In this document: positions 52,153-59,815 of the stretch, piece by piece
How the letters are laid out: the number at the start of each line of letters is the position of its first letter
Position numbering within the stretch: position 1 is the stretch's first letter
From: Streptomyces sp. NBC_01288
GTDB lineage: Bacteria; Actinomycetota; Actinomycetes; Streptomycetales; Streptomycetaceae
Assembly: GCF_035982055.1 (NCBI RefSeq)
Contig: NZ_CP108427.1
Coordinates: 9,113,001 to 9,177,000 of the forward strand
Reading direction: 5' to 3'
Length of the DNA stretch: 64,000 nucleotides
The notes under the pieces: generated by a model
Seen by the model: the letters and a program-made list of their open reading frames with translations, nothing else
What the model was told of the DNA's origin: nothing
The model's database searches: none
Made by a program: the position numbers and the translations under genes

Positions 52153-53721
52153 TCAGAGCGGGATGTTGCCGTGCCGCCGCTCCGGCATCGGGGCACGCTT
52201 GCCGCGCAGCGCGCGCAGGGCGCGGCCGACATGAGCGCGGGTGTCGCGCGGAGCGATCACGTCGTCGACGTACCCGCGCTCGGCCGCGAGGTACGGCGTC
52301 CCGTGCGTGGACTCGTACGCGGCGACCAGGTCGGCCCGCAGCGCCTCGGGGTCGGCAGCGGCGGCGAGTTGGCGCCGGTGCAGCACGCCCACGGCACCCT
52401 CCGCGCCCATGACGGCGATACGGGCCGTGGGCCAGGCGAGGTTGAGATCGGCGCCGAGGTGCTTGGAGCCCATCACCGCGTACCCGCCGCCGTACGCCTT
52501 GCGCACCACCACGGTGACCTTCGGGACGGTCGCCTCGGCGTACGCGTACAGGAGTTTGGCGCCGCGCCGGATGATGCCGCCCCGCTCCTGACGGACGCCG
52601 GAGAGGTAGCCGGGGACGTCGGCGAAGGTCAGCAGCGGGATGCCGAACGCGTCGCAGAACCGTACGAACCGCGCCGCCTTCTCGGAGGCGTCGATGTCGA
52701 GGACACCGGCCGAGTGCAGCGGCTGGTTGGCGACGACCCCGACACTCGCCCCCTCGACCCGGGCCAGCGCACAGATGATGTTCGGCGCGAACAGCTCCTG
52801 TACGTGCAGGAGTTCACCGTCGTCGACGACCGCGTGCAGGATGTCCCGCATGTCGTAGGCCTGGCCGAGCCGGTCGGGCACGATCCCGTCGAGCGGCGCC
52901 CCGTCGGCGACGGAACCGGGCGCGTACTCCGGTGGCCGCTCCAGGTTGTTGGCGGGAAGGTACGACAGCAGGTCGCGTACGGTGTCGAGCGCGTCGCCCT
53001 CGTCGGCGGCGAGGAAGTGGGCGTTGCCGTTCACGGAGTTGCTGGTGCGGGCGCCGCCCAGCTCCTCGGCGGTGGTGCGTTCACCGGTGACCGCCTCGAT
53101 GACGTCGGGCCCGGTGACGAACATGTGCGAGGCACCGTCCACCATCACGGTGAAGTCGGTGATGGCGGGGGAGTACGCGGCACCGCCCGCACACGGGCCC
53201 AGGACGACGGAGATCTGCGGGATCACCCCGGACGCCTTCACATTGCGGCGCACCAACTCGGCGTAGAGGGCAAGGGAGTTGACGCCCTCCTGGATGCGGG
53301 CGCCGCCGGAGTCGTTGAGGCCGACGACCGGGCAGCCGGTCTTCAGGGCGAGCTCCATGAGGGCCACTGTCTTCTCGCCGAAGGCCTCGCCCATGCTGCC
53401 GCCGAAGACCGTGGAGTCCTGCGCGAACACGCAGACCGGCCGTCCGTCGACCGTGCCGTATCCGGTCACGACCCCGTCGCCGTAGGGGCGTTGGGCACCG
53501 TCGCCGACGGCTCTGGCCCGCACGAAGCCGCCGGTCTCGGCGAACGAGCCCGCGTCCAGCATCCGTTCGATGCGCTCCCGCGCACCGAGAGCGCCCTGTC
53601 TTCTCGGCGCGACCGTGGCAACCGCCCGCGCCCGACGGTGTTCCAGATCGCCGATGCGTCCGGCCGTGCCGTCCGCCGCGGGTGCCACTGCCGTCAGGGA
53701 TGTCGTCGCCTCTAGCGTCAC
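52153..53721 (-). CDS. Acyl-CoA carboxylase beta (carboxyltransferase) subunit, AccD4/PccB-like
   Basis: A 522-residue carboxyltransferase. Both crotonase-fold halves are complete: AQDSTVFGGSMGEAFGEKTV, GLNDSGGARIQEGVNSLALY and LGPCAGGAAYSPAITDFTVM in the first, and FADVPGYLSGVRQERGGIIR, GGGYAVMGSKHLGADLNLAW and ARIAVMGAEGAVGVLHRRQL in the second. It would form an alpha6beta6-type carboxylase with a biotinylated alpha subunit encoded elsewhere. As first gene before a FAAL and a Pks13-like synthase it is likely to make the carboxyacyl-CoA extender, as AccD4 does for mycolates. The GTG start has GGAGG five bases upstream. Confidence 0.93.
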   Translation of the reverse strand: MTLEATTSLTAVAPAADGTAGRIGDLEHRRARAVATVAPRRQGALGARERIERMLDAGSFAETGGFVRARAVGDGAQRPYGDGVVTGYGTVDGRPVCVFAQDSTVFGGSMGEAFGEKTVALMELALKTGCPVVGLNDSGGARIQEGVNSLALYAELVRRNVKASGVIPQISVVLGPCAGGAAYSPAITDFTVMVDGASHMFVTGPDVIEAVTGERTTAEELGGARTSNSVNGNAHFLAADEGDALDTVRDLLSYLPANNLERPPEYAPGSVADGAPLDGIVPDRLGQAYDMRDILHAVVDDGELLHVQELFAPNIICALARVEGASVGVVANQPLHSAGVLDIDASEKAARFVRFCDAFGIPLLTFADVPGYLSGVRQERGGIIRRGAKLLYAYAEATVPKVTVVVRKAYGGGYAVMGSKHLGADLNLAWPTARIAVMGAEGAVGVLHRRQLAAAADPEALRADLVAAYESTHGTPYLAAERGYVDDVIAPRDTRAHVGRALRALRGKRAPMPERRHGNIPL

Positions 53722-53905
53722 AGCCACCTCCGAAGTGGTTCTCGAATATGGCAGCGATTCGGGAGCGGACCGAGGGATCGCCGTTCTGTTTGCGGGAGTT
53801 GAGTCCCGGGCGACGGAGGTTCGTCCTGAGGTGACAAGGGAGTGACGCCGGCTCGGCACAGCACATGGGCGACAGCGGTCCAGACCATTAGTGTGGTCAT
53901 GTCAC

Positions 53906-53919
53906 TGGCAACGTTTCCA
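53906..53919. promoter_or_regulatory. LacI-type operator upstream of the GH28-like gene
   Basis: TGGCAACGTTTCCA is a near-perfect 14-bp palindrome with the core AACGTT. Its reverse complement TGGAAACGTTGCCA differs from 58711-58724 (TGGAAACGTTACCT) at two positions. It lies 46 bases before the GH28 start and 185 bases before the divergent AccD start. The likely binder is the LacI regulator at 62143. Confidence 0.65.
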
Positions 53920-53964
53920 TCCCGTCTTACGTGCCCCACCGATGTGACCACAGGAGGACCCCGG

Positions 53965-55641
53965 ATGAGATCGTCGATGAGTTGGCCGTTGATCGCGGCC
54001 GACAGACGGCTGTTGACCGCGGCCGACGGAACCGAGAACCGCGTACTGCGCCCGCTGGCCCTGGTGTTGACCGCGCTCCTGCTCGGCGTCGCGGCCCTTT
54101 TCGGCGCCCCACAGTCCGCACAGGCCGCGGCGGGCACGGTGTCGGCGTACCCGGTGCCGTCCATCTACCCGGCGTCCACCGACTACAAGTTGACGGTCAA
54201 CGGCACGTCCGTGCCCGTGACCAAGTACACCGGCTACGACATCGCCCAACTCGCCCTCGGCACGGGCACCGCCACCGTCTCCGTGAGCAAGCTCAACAAT
54301 ACGGACATCGGCGCGTACAGCATCAGCCCGCAGAAGCTGGGCATCACGGGGACCGTCAGCGGCCCGACCCTGACCTTCACCGTCCAGAACGACGAGTACC
54401 TGATCGTCAAGCTCGATGGCCGCCCCAACCTGGTCATCGCCGCCGACCCCGCCGAGACCAATCGCCCGGCGACCAGCGGCACCGGCATCTTCAACGTGCG
54501 GAGCGCGCCCTACTCGGTCCAGCCGAACACCGGCGCCTACACCACAACTCCCTTCCAGAACGCCCTCAATGACGCCGCCGCGTACGGCTCCGCGAACGGC
54601 ACGCAGGGCATCGTGTACGTCCCGGCCGGCGTCTACACCCTCGGCAACCTCTACCTGCGGAGCGACCTCGCGTTCTACCTCGCCCCCGGCGCGGTGCTCC
54701 GCTACACGGGCGAGGCCAGCCACTACGTGGTGACCGGACACAAGACCTCGCAGGGCCGCGACCTCACCTGGTTCATCTCCACCCGCTACTCCTCGACGAA
54801 CATCAAGATCTACGGCCGCGGCATCATCGACGGCAACGGCCAGGCCGCGCTCGCGCCCTCCAACCTCGGCGTGAACCTCCTCGCCCCGATCTACACGAGC
54901 GGCTTCACCGTCGACGGCATCACCTTCCGGGAGTCCAGCAGTTGGGCGGTCATCCCGCTGCGCTCCTCGGACCTGACCTTCCGCAACATCAAGATGTTCA
55001 ACAGGTTCGACATGGGCGAGAACGACGGCATCGACGTCATGGAGTCCACCAACGTCACCGTCGACCACGCGATCGGCATCGGCCTCGACGACCCGTTCAG
55101 CACCAAGACCTGGCCCGACGTCGCCGACATCTACAAGAGCGTCCCGGGCACCGCCCGCCCGCTGGACAACGTCACCTTCAACGACCTTGTCTCCTGGACC
55201 TATTGCTACGGCGTCAAGGTCGGCCAGGGCGTCTACGAGTCGCAGAACAAGGTCACCTTCCAGCACGTCGTCGTCTACGACGCGGCCGTCGGTATCGGCG
55301 TCCACCACAAGTACGGCACGGCGAGCGCGACGAACCTCAAGTTCGACGACATCGACATCGAGCGGCTCAGCTTCAGCAACGACGGCAACCGGACCTGGCT
55401 CGCTTTGATGACCGGCAGCACGGCGGGCATCGGCCCGGTCACCGGCGTCACGATCTCCAACGTCCGTGTCCGCAACGCCGGCACGACCGCCGCACGCGTC
55501 AACGGCCTTCCCGGTGCGCCCATTTCAGGTGTGGCACTGAGCCACATCGTGATGCCGGGAAGCACGACCGGAGCGACCACCCTCAGCCAGGTCAACCTCA
55601 CCAACCTCTCGGACTACGGCAGCCTGACCATCACCCCCTGA
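53965..55641 (+). CDS. Secreted GH28-like (polygalacturonase-fold) glycoside hydrolase
   Basis: A 558-residue exported protein. The ATG at 53965 has an AGGAGG site. About 30 N-terminal residues precede the hydrophobic signal core (LALVLTALLLGVAALFGAPQ). An Ig-like segment (residues ~50-170) leads into a right-handed beta-helix (GIVYVPAGVYTLGNLYLRSD, YGRGIIDGNGQAALAP, TNVTVDHAIGIGLDDPF, TYCYGVKVGQGVYESQ, VGIGVHHKYGTASA). The Asp-rich GLDDP segment is where GH28 enzymes have their catalytic pair. Substrates of the family are pectins and rhamnogalacturonan; here a role in mannan breakdown is possible by regulon membership only. Confidence 0.82.
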   Translation: MRSSMSWPLIAADRRLLTAADGTENRVLRPLALVLTALLLGVAALFGAPQSAQAAAGTVSAYPVPSIYPASTDYKLTVNGTSVPVTKYTGYDIAQLALGTGTATVSVSKLNNTDIGAYSISPQKLGITGTVSGPTLTFTVQNDEYLIVKLDGRPNLVIAADPAETNRPATSGTGIFNVRSAPYSVQPNTGAYTTTPFQNALNDAAAYGSANGTQGIVYVPAGVYTLGNLYLRSDLAFYLAPGAVLRYTGEASHYVVTGHKTSQGRDLTWFISTRYSSTNIKIYGRGIIDGNGQAALAPSNLGVNLLAPIYTSGFTVDGITFRESSSWAVIPLRSSDLTFRNIKMFNRFDMGENDGIDVMESTNVTVDHAIGIGLDDPFSTKTWPDVADIYKSVPGTARPLDNVTFNDLVSWTYCYGVKVGQGVYESQNKVTFQHVVVYDAAVGIGVHHKYGTASATNLKFDDIDIERLSFSNDGNRTWLALMTGSTAGIGPVTGVTISNVRVRNAGTTAARVNGLPGAPISGVALSHIVMPGSTTGATTLSQVNLTNLSDYGSLTITP

Positions 55642-55649
55642 GGTCAGAC

Positions 55650-55895
55650 AGCCAGGGGCGTCGCTCCCCAGGGTTCGGCCCAGCGCGAGCCGTACGGCCG
55701 CCGTGAGATCGGCGTCCGTACGGCCCGTGCGGGCGGCGGGATCCACCGACACGAACGAGGCCGTACCGGAGCACGCGATCAGGTCCAGGAACTGCCGGTT
55801 GAAGGTCCGGTCGGTCTGCGGTGTGCAGGGCACACTGTCCGCGTCCAGGGTGAACAGCCTGTTGTGCTGGGCCAGTCGGCCAGGCCGTGTTGCCC
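55650..55895 (-). pseudogene. Remnant of a GH36-like alpha-galactosidase C-terminus
   Basis: On the minus strand an open stretch encodes HNRLFTLDADSVPCTPQTDR followed by TFNRQFLDLIACSGTASFVS, then VDPAARTG and LTAAVRLAL. This is like the C-terminal part of streptomycete alpha-galactosidases (a DADxVxxT..xxNRQ[FW][LM]xLLAxSGTxLFVSxDP pattern). Upstream of it the match jumps to another frame and there is no start, ribosome site or catalytic domain, and no proper stop at the expected distance. It is the decayed end of a gene. It lies in the 448-bp gap 55642-56089, in which nothing else was recognised. Confidence 0.5.
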
Positions 55896-56089
55896 AAGGA
55901 AGTCGGTGAGCCGGGTGCACACCGGACTTCGCCGTCGAGCAGCGCGATTCCCGGTCCGGGCCACGCCTCCCGCCTGCGACGGTGCAGCCGCGTGGTGTCC
56001 ATCTCGCCGCGTAAACTGCCGGCGCGTGTGCCTGTCTGTGATGTCGACGTGCACACTGACGGTTTCCCGTTCGACCGAAGGACCGAGCC

Positions 56090-56389
56090 GTGCCCGACCG
56101 ACCTGAGATCGTCTGCATCTGCGGCTCCACCCGGTTCGTGGACGAGATGCGTGCGGCGAACCGTGATCTGACCTTCGCCGGTGTCATCGTCGTCGCGCCA
56201 GGCGAAGCGGACGAGTTGATCACCGACGAGCAGAAGACCGCGCTGGACGCCCTCCACCTGCGCAAGATCGACCTGGCTGACCGGGTTCTGGTCGTCAGCC
56301 CCGGCGGGTATATCGGCGAGTCCACGAGCAGGGAGATCGCATATGCCCGCGCCACCGGCAAGCCGATCTCGTTCACCGATCCCGTCTGA
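56090..56389 (+). CDS. Short nucleoside 2-deoxyribosyltransferase-like protein
   Basis: A 99-residue protein. The core CICGSTRFVDEMRAANRDL, then DALHLRKIDLADRVLVVSPG and GYIGESTSREIAYARATGKP, matches a small nucleoside 2-deoxyribosyltransferase-like/TIR-like Rossmann family. The GSTRF loop and GYIGxST-E segment are the nucleotide-sugar binding parts, with the Glu of STSREIAYA as possible nucleophile. It may process a nucleotide or act as a phage-type enzyme; the cellular function is unknown. A GAAGGA site precedes the GTG start. Confidence 0.82.
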   Translation: MPDRPEIVCICGSTRFVDEMRAANRDLTFAGVIVVAPGEADELITDEQKTALDALHLRKIDLADRVLVVSPGGYIGESTSREIAYARATGKPISFTDPV

Positions 56390-56599
56390 CCGGTAGACAC
56401 CTCGTGGTGCGCGCGGGCAACGAGTCTCGGTCAGCCGCGGAGCGTGTTGCCAGAGGGCCTTCGAAGCCGTCGGACGCGGCCTTGTGCCTGTGTCGCGTGA
56501 CGTGATCTCTGATGAGGCGTGGGCCGTACTCTGACCCCTGTTTCCCGCTGTAATGGTTGCGGGCCGTCCGCCGGGACCGACGTACGGTGGTGGAGGCGA

Positions 56600-56890
56600 C
56601 GGCGTGGCGGTTTCCACCGGTTCGTCGAGCCGGGTGCGGCAGCTCTGCGTGCGGGGCCTCGACGAATACGTGACAGCGCGGCCGGCCTGTCGCGCCGGCA
56701 GGCGGGGACGGGTACTGAACGGTCCGCGCGGCAACGGGAGTTCGCTGAGCCGCGCGTGCTCGTCCGGCCGGGTGTGGCAGTCCCGGGTGCGGGGGCTCGA
56801 CCGCGACGTGGCAGCGTGGCCGCCCTGTTTCGGCGGCAGGCGGGGACGGTGCCGAACGGTCCTCGTGGCAAAGGGAGTTCGCCGCCGTCG
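56600..56890. repeat. Imperfect tandem duplication of a ~137-bp unit
   Basis: Within the 594-bp gap 56390-56983 two diverged copies follow each other. Marker segments recur about 137 bases apart: CGGCAGGCGGGGACGG at 56696 and 56834, GGGAGTTCGC at 56736 and 56873, and CCGGGTG[CT]GGCAG at about 56633 and 56769. A weaker third partial copy runs toward 56960. No gene was recognised here, and both strands read as degenerate repeats in several frames. Confidence 0.65.
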
Positions 56891-56983
56891 GCCTGCTCGC
56901 TCGACCGAGTACGGCACCGCCGACGATTGGCCTCGACGGCAACGCGGCACCGCCGACGCCCAGCCTCCACAGCCACCGCCGGG

Positions 56984-58657
56984 TCACGCCGACCTGCCCC
57001 CCGCCCCCGACCCACCGGGCAACGCCCGCGGATGCACCGGAAAGAAATGCCGCACCCCGCCCCCGCACACCTCCAGCGCAAGCTCGCAGAACATCGCATT
57101 GGCCCAGCCGAACCAGTCCCGCGTGAACCGGCCCGGCGCGTCGACGTGGAAGCTCTCGTGCATCAGGCCGGTCCCGGCGGTGGTGGCGGCCAGGGTCTCC
57201 AGGGCCCGGGCCGCGTCGTCCGCGCTGCCGGTCAGGCCGGCGGTGGCTATCGCCAGCGGCCAGACATGACGTTCCGGCGTGTGCGTGCTGCCGATGCCGG
57301 ACGCGTAACTCCCGCTGAAATATGAGGGGTTCGCCTCGGAGAGCGCGAAGCGGCGGGTGGCCCGGTACAGCGGGTCCTCGGGGGTGCACCAGCCGCTCAA
57401 GGGCAGGCTCAACAGGCTCGGGAGGTTCGCGTCGTCGCAGAGCAGGGCCGCCCCGAGGCCGTCGACCTCGTAGGCGAGGACGGAGGCGCCGTCGACCTCG
57501 GTCACCCCGTGCGCCAGGATCCCGGCGTCGATCTCGTCGGCCAACCGCCAGCACTCGTGGGCGAGTTCGGTGTCGTCGAGGACCGCCGCCGCCAACTCGG
57601 CGAGTCCGTGCAGGCTCGTCGACGCCAGCGCGTTGGCCGGGACCAGGTAGCCGTGGACGCACGCGTCGTCGCTCGGGCGGAAGCCCGACCACGTCATGCC
57701 GGTCCGACCGACCGGCCCACCACGGCCGTTGAGAGGCAGGCTGTCACCGGCGAACGGGCCGGTCGGCCGGACGAACCGGTAGGGCGAGCGCGCGTGGGAC
57801 TGCTCGGCCCGCCACAGCCGCACGATCAGCCAGGCGGCGCGGTGGAACGCCTCGTCGAGATGGTCCTCGCGGCCGGTTGCCCGCCGGAGTGCGTACGCGA
57901 GCTGCAACGGCGCGCAGAGGGAGTCGAGTTCGTACTTGCGCTCCCACACCCAGTCGCCAGGCGTGGGCAGATCGCCGGGTTCGCCGTGCGCGCCGGTGGG
58001 GCCGTCGTTGAAGGCGTTGGCGTACGGGTCCAGGAGAACGCAGCGGATCTGGCGGCGCGAGACGGCGGCCAGGACGTCACCGACCTCCGGGTCCGTGGCC
58101 ACGGCGAGGTACGGGCGGACCTGCGCCGTACTGTCCCGCAGCCACATCGCCGGGATGTCGCCGGTCTTCACGAAGACCTCGGACGGCGCGTCCGACGCCC
58201 CGCCCGATCCCCCGAATCCCCTGGCAGGCACCCCGGCCGCCAACCCGTACGCCGGACCACCCGACAACCCGTCCGGCCCCCCGTGCACCGAACGCCCCGG
58301 CAATCCCCCCGACATACCGCCCGACAGCCCACGCGTCGGCCCCTCCGACAGCTCACCCGCCGTACCGTCCGGCAATCCGCCCGCCGAACCGCCCGACACC
58401 CCGCCCGGCAGCCCCCTCGTCAGCCCACCCGCCGGACCCCCCGGACCAGCCGAGAAACCGTCCGACAGTCCCCCCGGCCCCCCGCCCGCCAACGCCCCCC
58501 AACTCATCGACGTAGCCCACGTATTGATCAGACACCGCTCGACGATCTCCCCCGCCGGACCACCCCGCAGCTCACCCGCCAGCCGCCGCCCGAGCGTGTT
58601 CAGCGACTCCGGAACTGCCCACACTGTTCCGGATGTTGATCCGGGAAACGTTACCAT
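56984..58657 (-). CDS. GH125 exo-alpha-1,6-mannosidase with a large Gly-rich insert
   Basis: A 557-residue glycoside hydrolase family 125 enzyme, which removes non-reducing alpha-1,6-linked mannose. The (alpha/alpha)6 core shows VFVKTGDIPAMWLRDSTAQV, LDPYANAFNDGPTG, DWVWERKYELDSLCAPLQLA, MTWSGFRPSDDACVHGYLVP, GIGSTHTPERHVWPLAIATA and RFTRDWFGWANAMFCELALE. Between INTWATSMSWG and EVFVKTGDIP lies an insert of about 100 residues made of GG-rich tandem segments (LSDGFSAGPGGPAGGL and the like). The family normally has only a short loop there. The ATG is preceded by AAGAGG; a LacI-type operator covers the first codons. The enzyme has no signal peptide, so it acts on imported sugars. Confidence 0.9.
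   Translation of the reverse strand: MVTFPGSTSGTVWAVPESLNTLGRRLAGELRGGPAGEIVERCLINTWATSMSWGALAGGGPGGLSDGFSAGPGGPAGGLTRGLPGGVSGGSAGGLPDGTAGELSEGPTRGLSGGMSGGLPGRSVHGGPDGLSGGPAYGLAAGVPARGFGGSGGASDAPSEVFVKTGDIPAMWLRDSTAQVRPYLAVATDPEVGDVLAAVSRRQIRCVLLDPYANAFNDGPTGAHGEPGDLPTPGDWVWERKYELDSLCAPLQLAYALRRATGREDHLDEAFHRAAWLIVRLWRAEQSHARSPYRFVRPTGPFAGDSLPLNGRGGPVGRTGMTWSGFRPSDDACVHGYLVPANALASTSLHGLAELAAAVLDDTELAHECWRLADEIDAGILAHGVTEVDGASVLAYEVDGLGAALLCDDANLPSLLSLPLSGWCTPEDPLYRATRRFALSEANPSYFSGSYASGIGSTHTPERHVWPLAIATAGLTGSADDAARALETLAATTAGTGLMHESFHVDAPGRFTRDWFGWANAMFCELALEVCGGGVRHFFPVHPRALPGGSGAGGRSA
58643..58656. promoter_or_regulatory. LacI-type operator at the GH125 start codon
   Basis: GGGAAACGTTACCA lies directly inside the first codons of the GH125 gene (start codon 58657, read leftward). 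It differs from 58711-58724 only in the outer bases. A bound repressor here would act as a roadblock to the mannosidase transcript. Confidence 0.65.
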
Positions 58658-58710
58658 CGCGCCTCTTGACTCCCTCATGTGGCGTGCGCCACGGTGTGAT
58701 CGCCAGGGAA

Positions 58711-58724
58711 TGGAAACGTTACCT
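58711..58724. promoter_or_regulatory. LacI-type operator upstream of the sugar importer genes
   Basis: TGGAAACGTTACCT with the AACGTT core lies 84 bases before the importer start (58808) and 54 bases before the GH125 start on the other strand. With 58643-58656 it forms a pair whose centres are 68 bases apart in the 150-bp divergent region. Confidence 0.7.
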
Positions 58725-58807
58725 TGAGCGGGCCGACGACCACCAGACGGTCGGGTCCGCGCGATCCGAGTGATCGTCAACTCCTCGGAGGAAGAAGGTG
58801 AGCGCGT

Positions 58808-59815
58808 GTGACAGCCGCTCCGCACCAAGAGCCGCGAACCGCCGTACCGCCCGTGGACAGGCCGCCCGGCCGGGGGAGTCCGGGTCGCCTTGGACGACCG
58901 TGGCGACGATCGCCCAAGAGGTCCTCGGACACCTTGGCCGCGTACGTGTTCCTGGCGCCGGCGCTCATCGGCTTCACGGCGTTCGTCGTCTACCCGCTGT
59001 TCCGGTCCGCGTACTTCGCGCTGACGACGTACAACGGCCTGACGGACCCGAAGTTCGTCGGCCTCGACAACTTCCACCGCATGTTCACCACCGACCCGTC
59101 CTTCTGGCCCTCGGTGCGCGCCACGCTGCTGCTCGTCGTGCTGTACGTGCCGTTGTCATTGGCCATCGGGCTGGCCCTGGCGGTGTTCTGCAACCAGCGG
59201 ATGCGCGGCGTCGGCCTGCTGCGCACCCTGTGCTATCTGCCGGTCGTGCTGCCCGTGGTCGCCACGATCACGCTCTGGAAGTTCGTGTTCAACCCCCAAG
59301 TCGGCCTGGCCAACCAGGTGTTGAACTGGCTCCAGCTGCCCACCAGCGAGTGGCTGTCGGGGGACGACTCGGCGATGCCGTCGATCGTGATCGTCATGCT
59401 GTGGAGCGTCGGCTCCACGATGATCATCTTCCTCGCCGCGCTCCAGGCGGTCCCCACCGAGCTGTACGAGGCGGCCAGGCTCGACGGCGCCGGCCCCCGC
59501 ACGGTGTTCTTCCGGATCACCCTGCCCCTGATCAGCCCGATCATGATCCTCCAGGTGGTCCTCCAGATGGTGACCGCCCTCCAGGCGTTCAACCAGCCGA
59601 AGATCCTCTCGCCGGACAACCAGGGCGGACCCGGGTTCAGCACCAGGACCCTGATGCTGTCGATCTACGACAACGGCTTTCCCCGGCTCGGGCAGGTCTC
59701 CCAGTTCGGCTACGCCTCCGCCCAGGTGTGGGTGCTCTTCCTCGTCATCGTCGTCGTGATCGCCGCCACCGCCCGCTTCTCGTCGATATGGACCTACAGT
59801 GACCACGTCTCCTGA
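58808..59815 (+). CDS. Carbohydrate ABC transporter permease (MalF/UgpA type)
   Basis: A 335-residue permease of the CUT1 sugar importer family. About six membrane spans follow a basic cytosolic start (YVFLAPALIGFTAFVVYPLF, LRTLCYLPVVLPVVATITLW). The EAA motif (ELYEAARLDGAGPRTVFFRI) docks the ATPase. No ATPase gene is present in the cluster; such importers in streptomycetes usually share the multi-sugar ATPase MsiK. The GTG start at 58808 has a GGAGGAAGAAGG site upstream. It overlaps the next permease gene by 17 bases. Confidence 0.93.
   Translation: MTAAPHQEPRTAVPPVDRPPGRGSPGRLGRPWRRSPKRSSDTLAAYVFLAPALIGFTAFVVYPLFRSAYFALTTYNGLTDPKFVGLDNFHRMFTTDPSFWPSVRATLLLVVLYVPLSLAIGLALAVFCNQRMRGVGLLRTLCYLPVVLPVVATITLWKFVFNPQVGLANQVLNWLQLPTSEWLSGDDSAMPSIVIVMLWSVGSTMIIFLAALQAVPTELYEAARLDGAGPRTVFFRITLPLISPIMILQVVLQMVTALQAFNQPKILSPDNQGGPGFSTRTLMLSIYDNGFPRLGQVSQFGYASAQVWVLFLVIVVVIAATARFSSIWTYSDHVS

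Noticed and set aside
55525..56950. Two overlapping long minus-strand frames as intact genes
   Set aside because: Recognisable protein similarity is confined to one short piece, jumps frame and lacks a start; read as a pseudogene remnant plus repeats.
57936..58727. A Pro-rich plus-strand frame opposite the GH125 insert
   Set aside because: It is the complement of the Gly-rich repeat in a gene whose flanking core motifs are certain; no ribosome site or family match.
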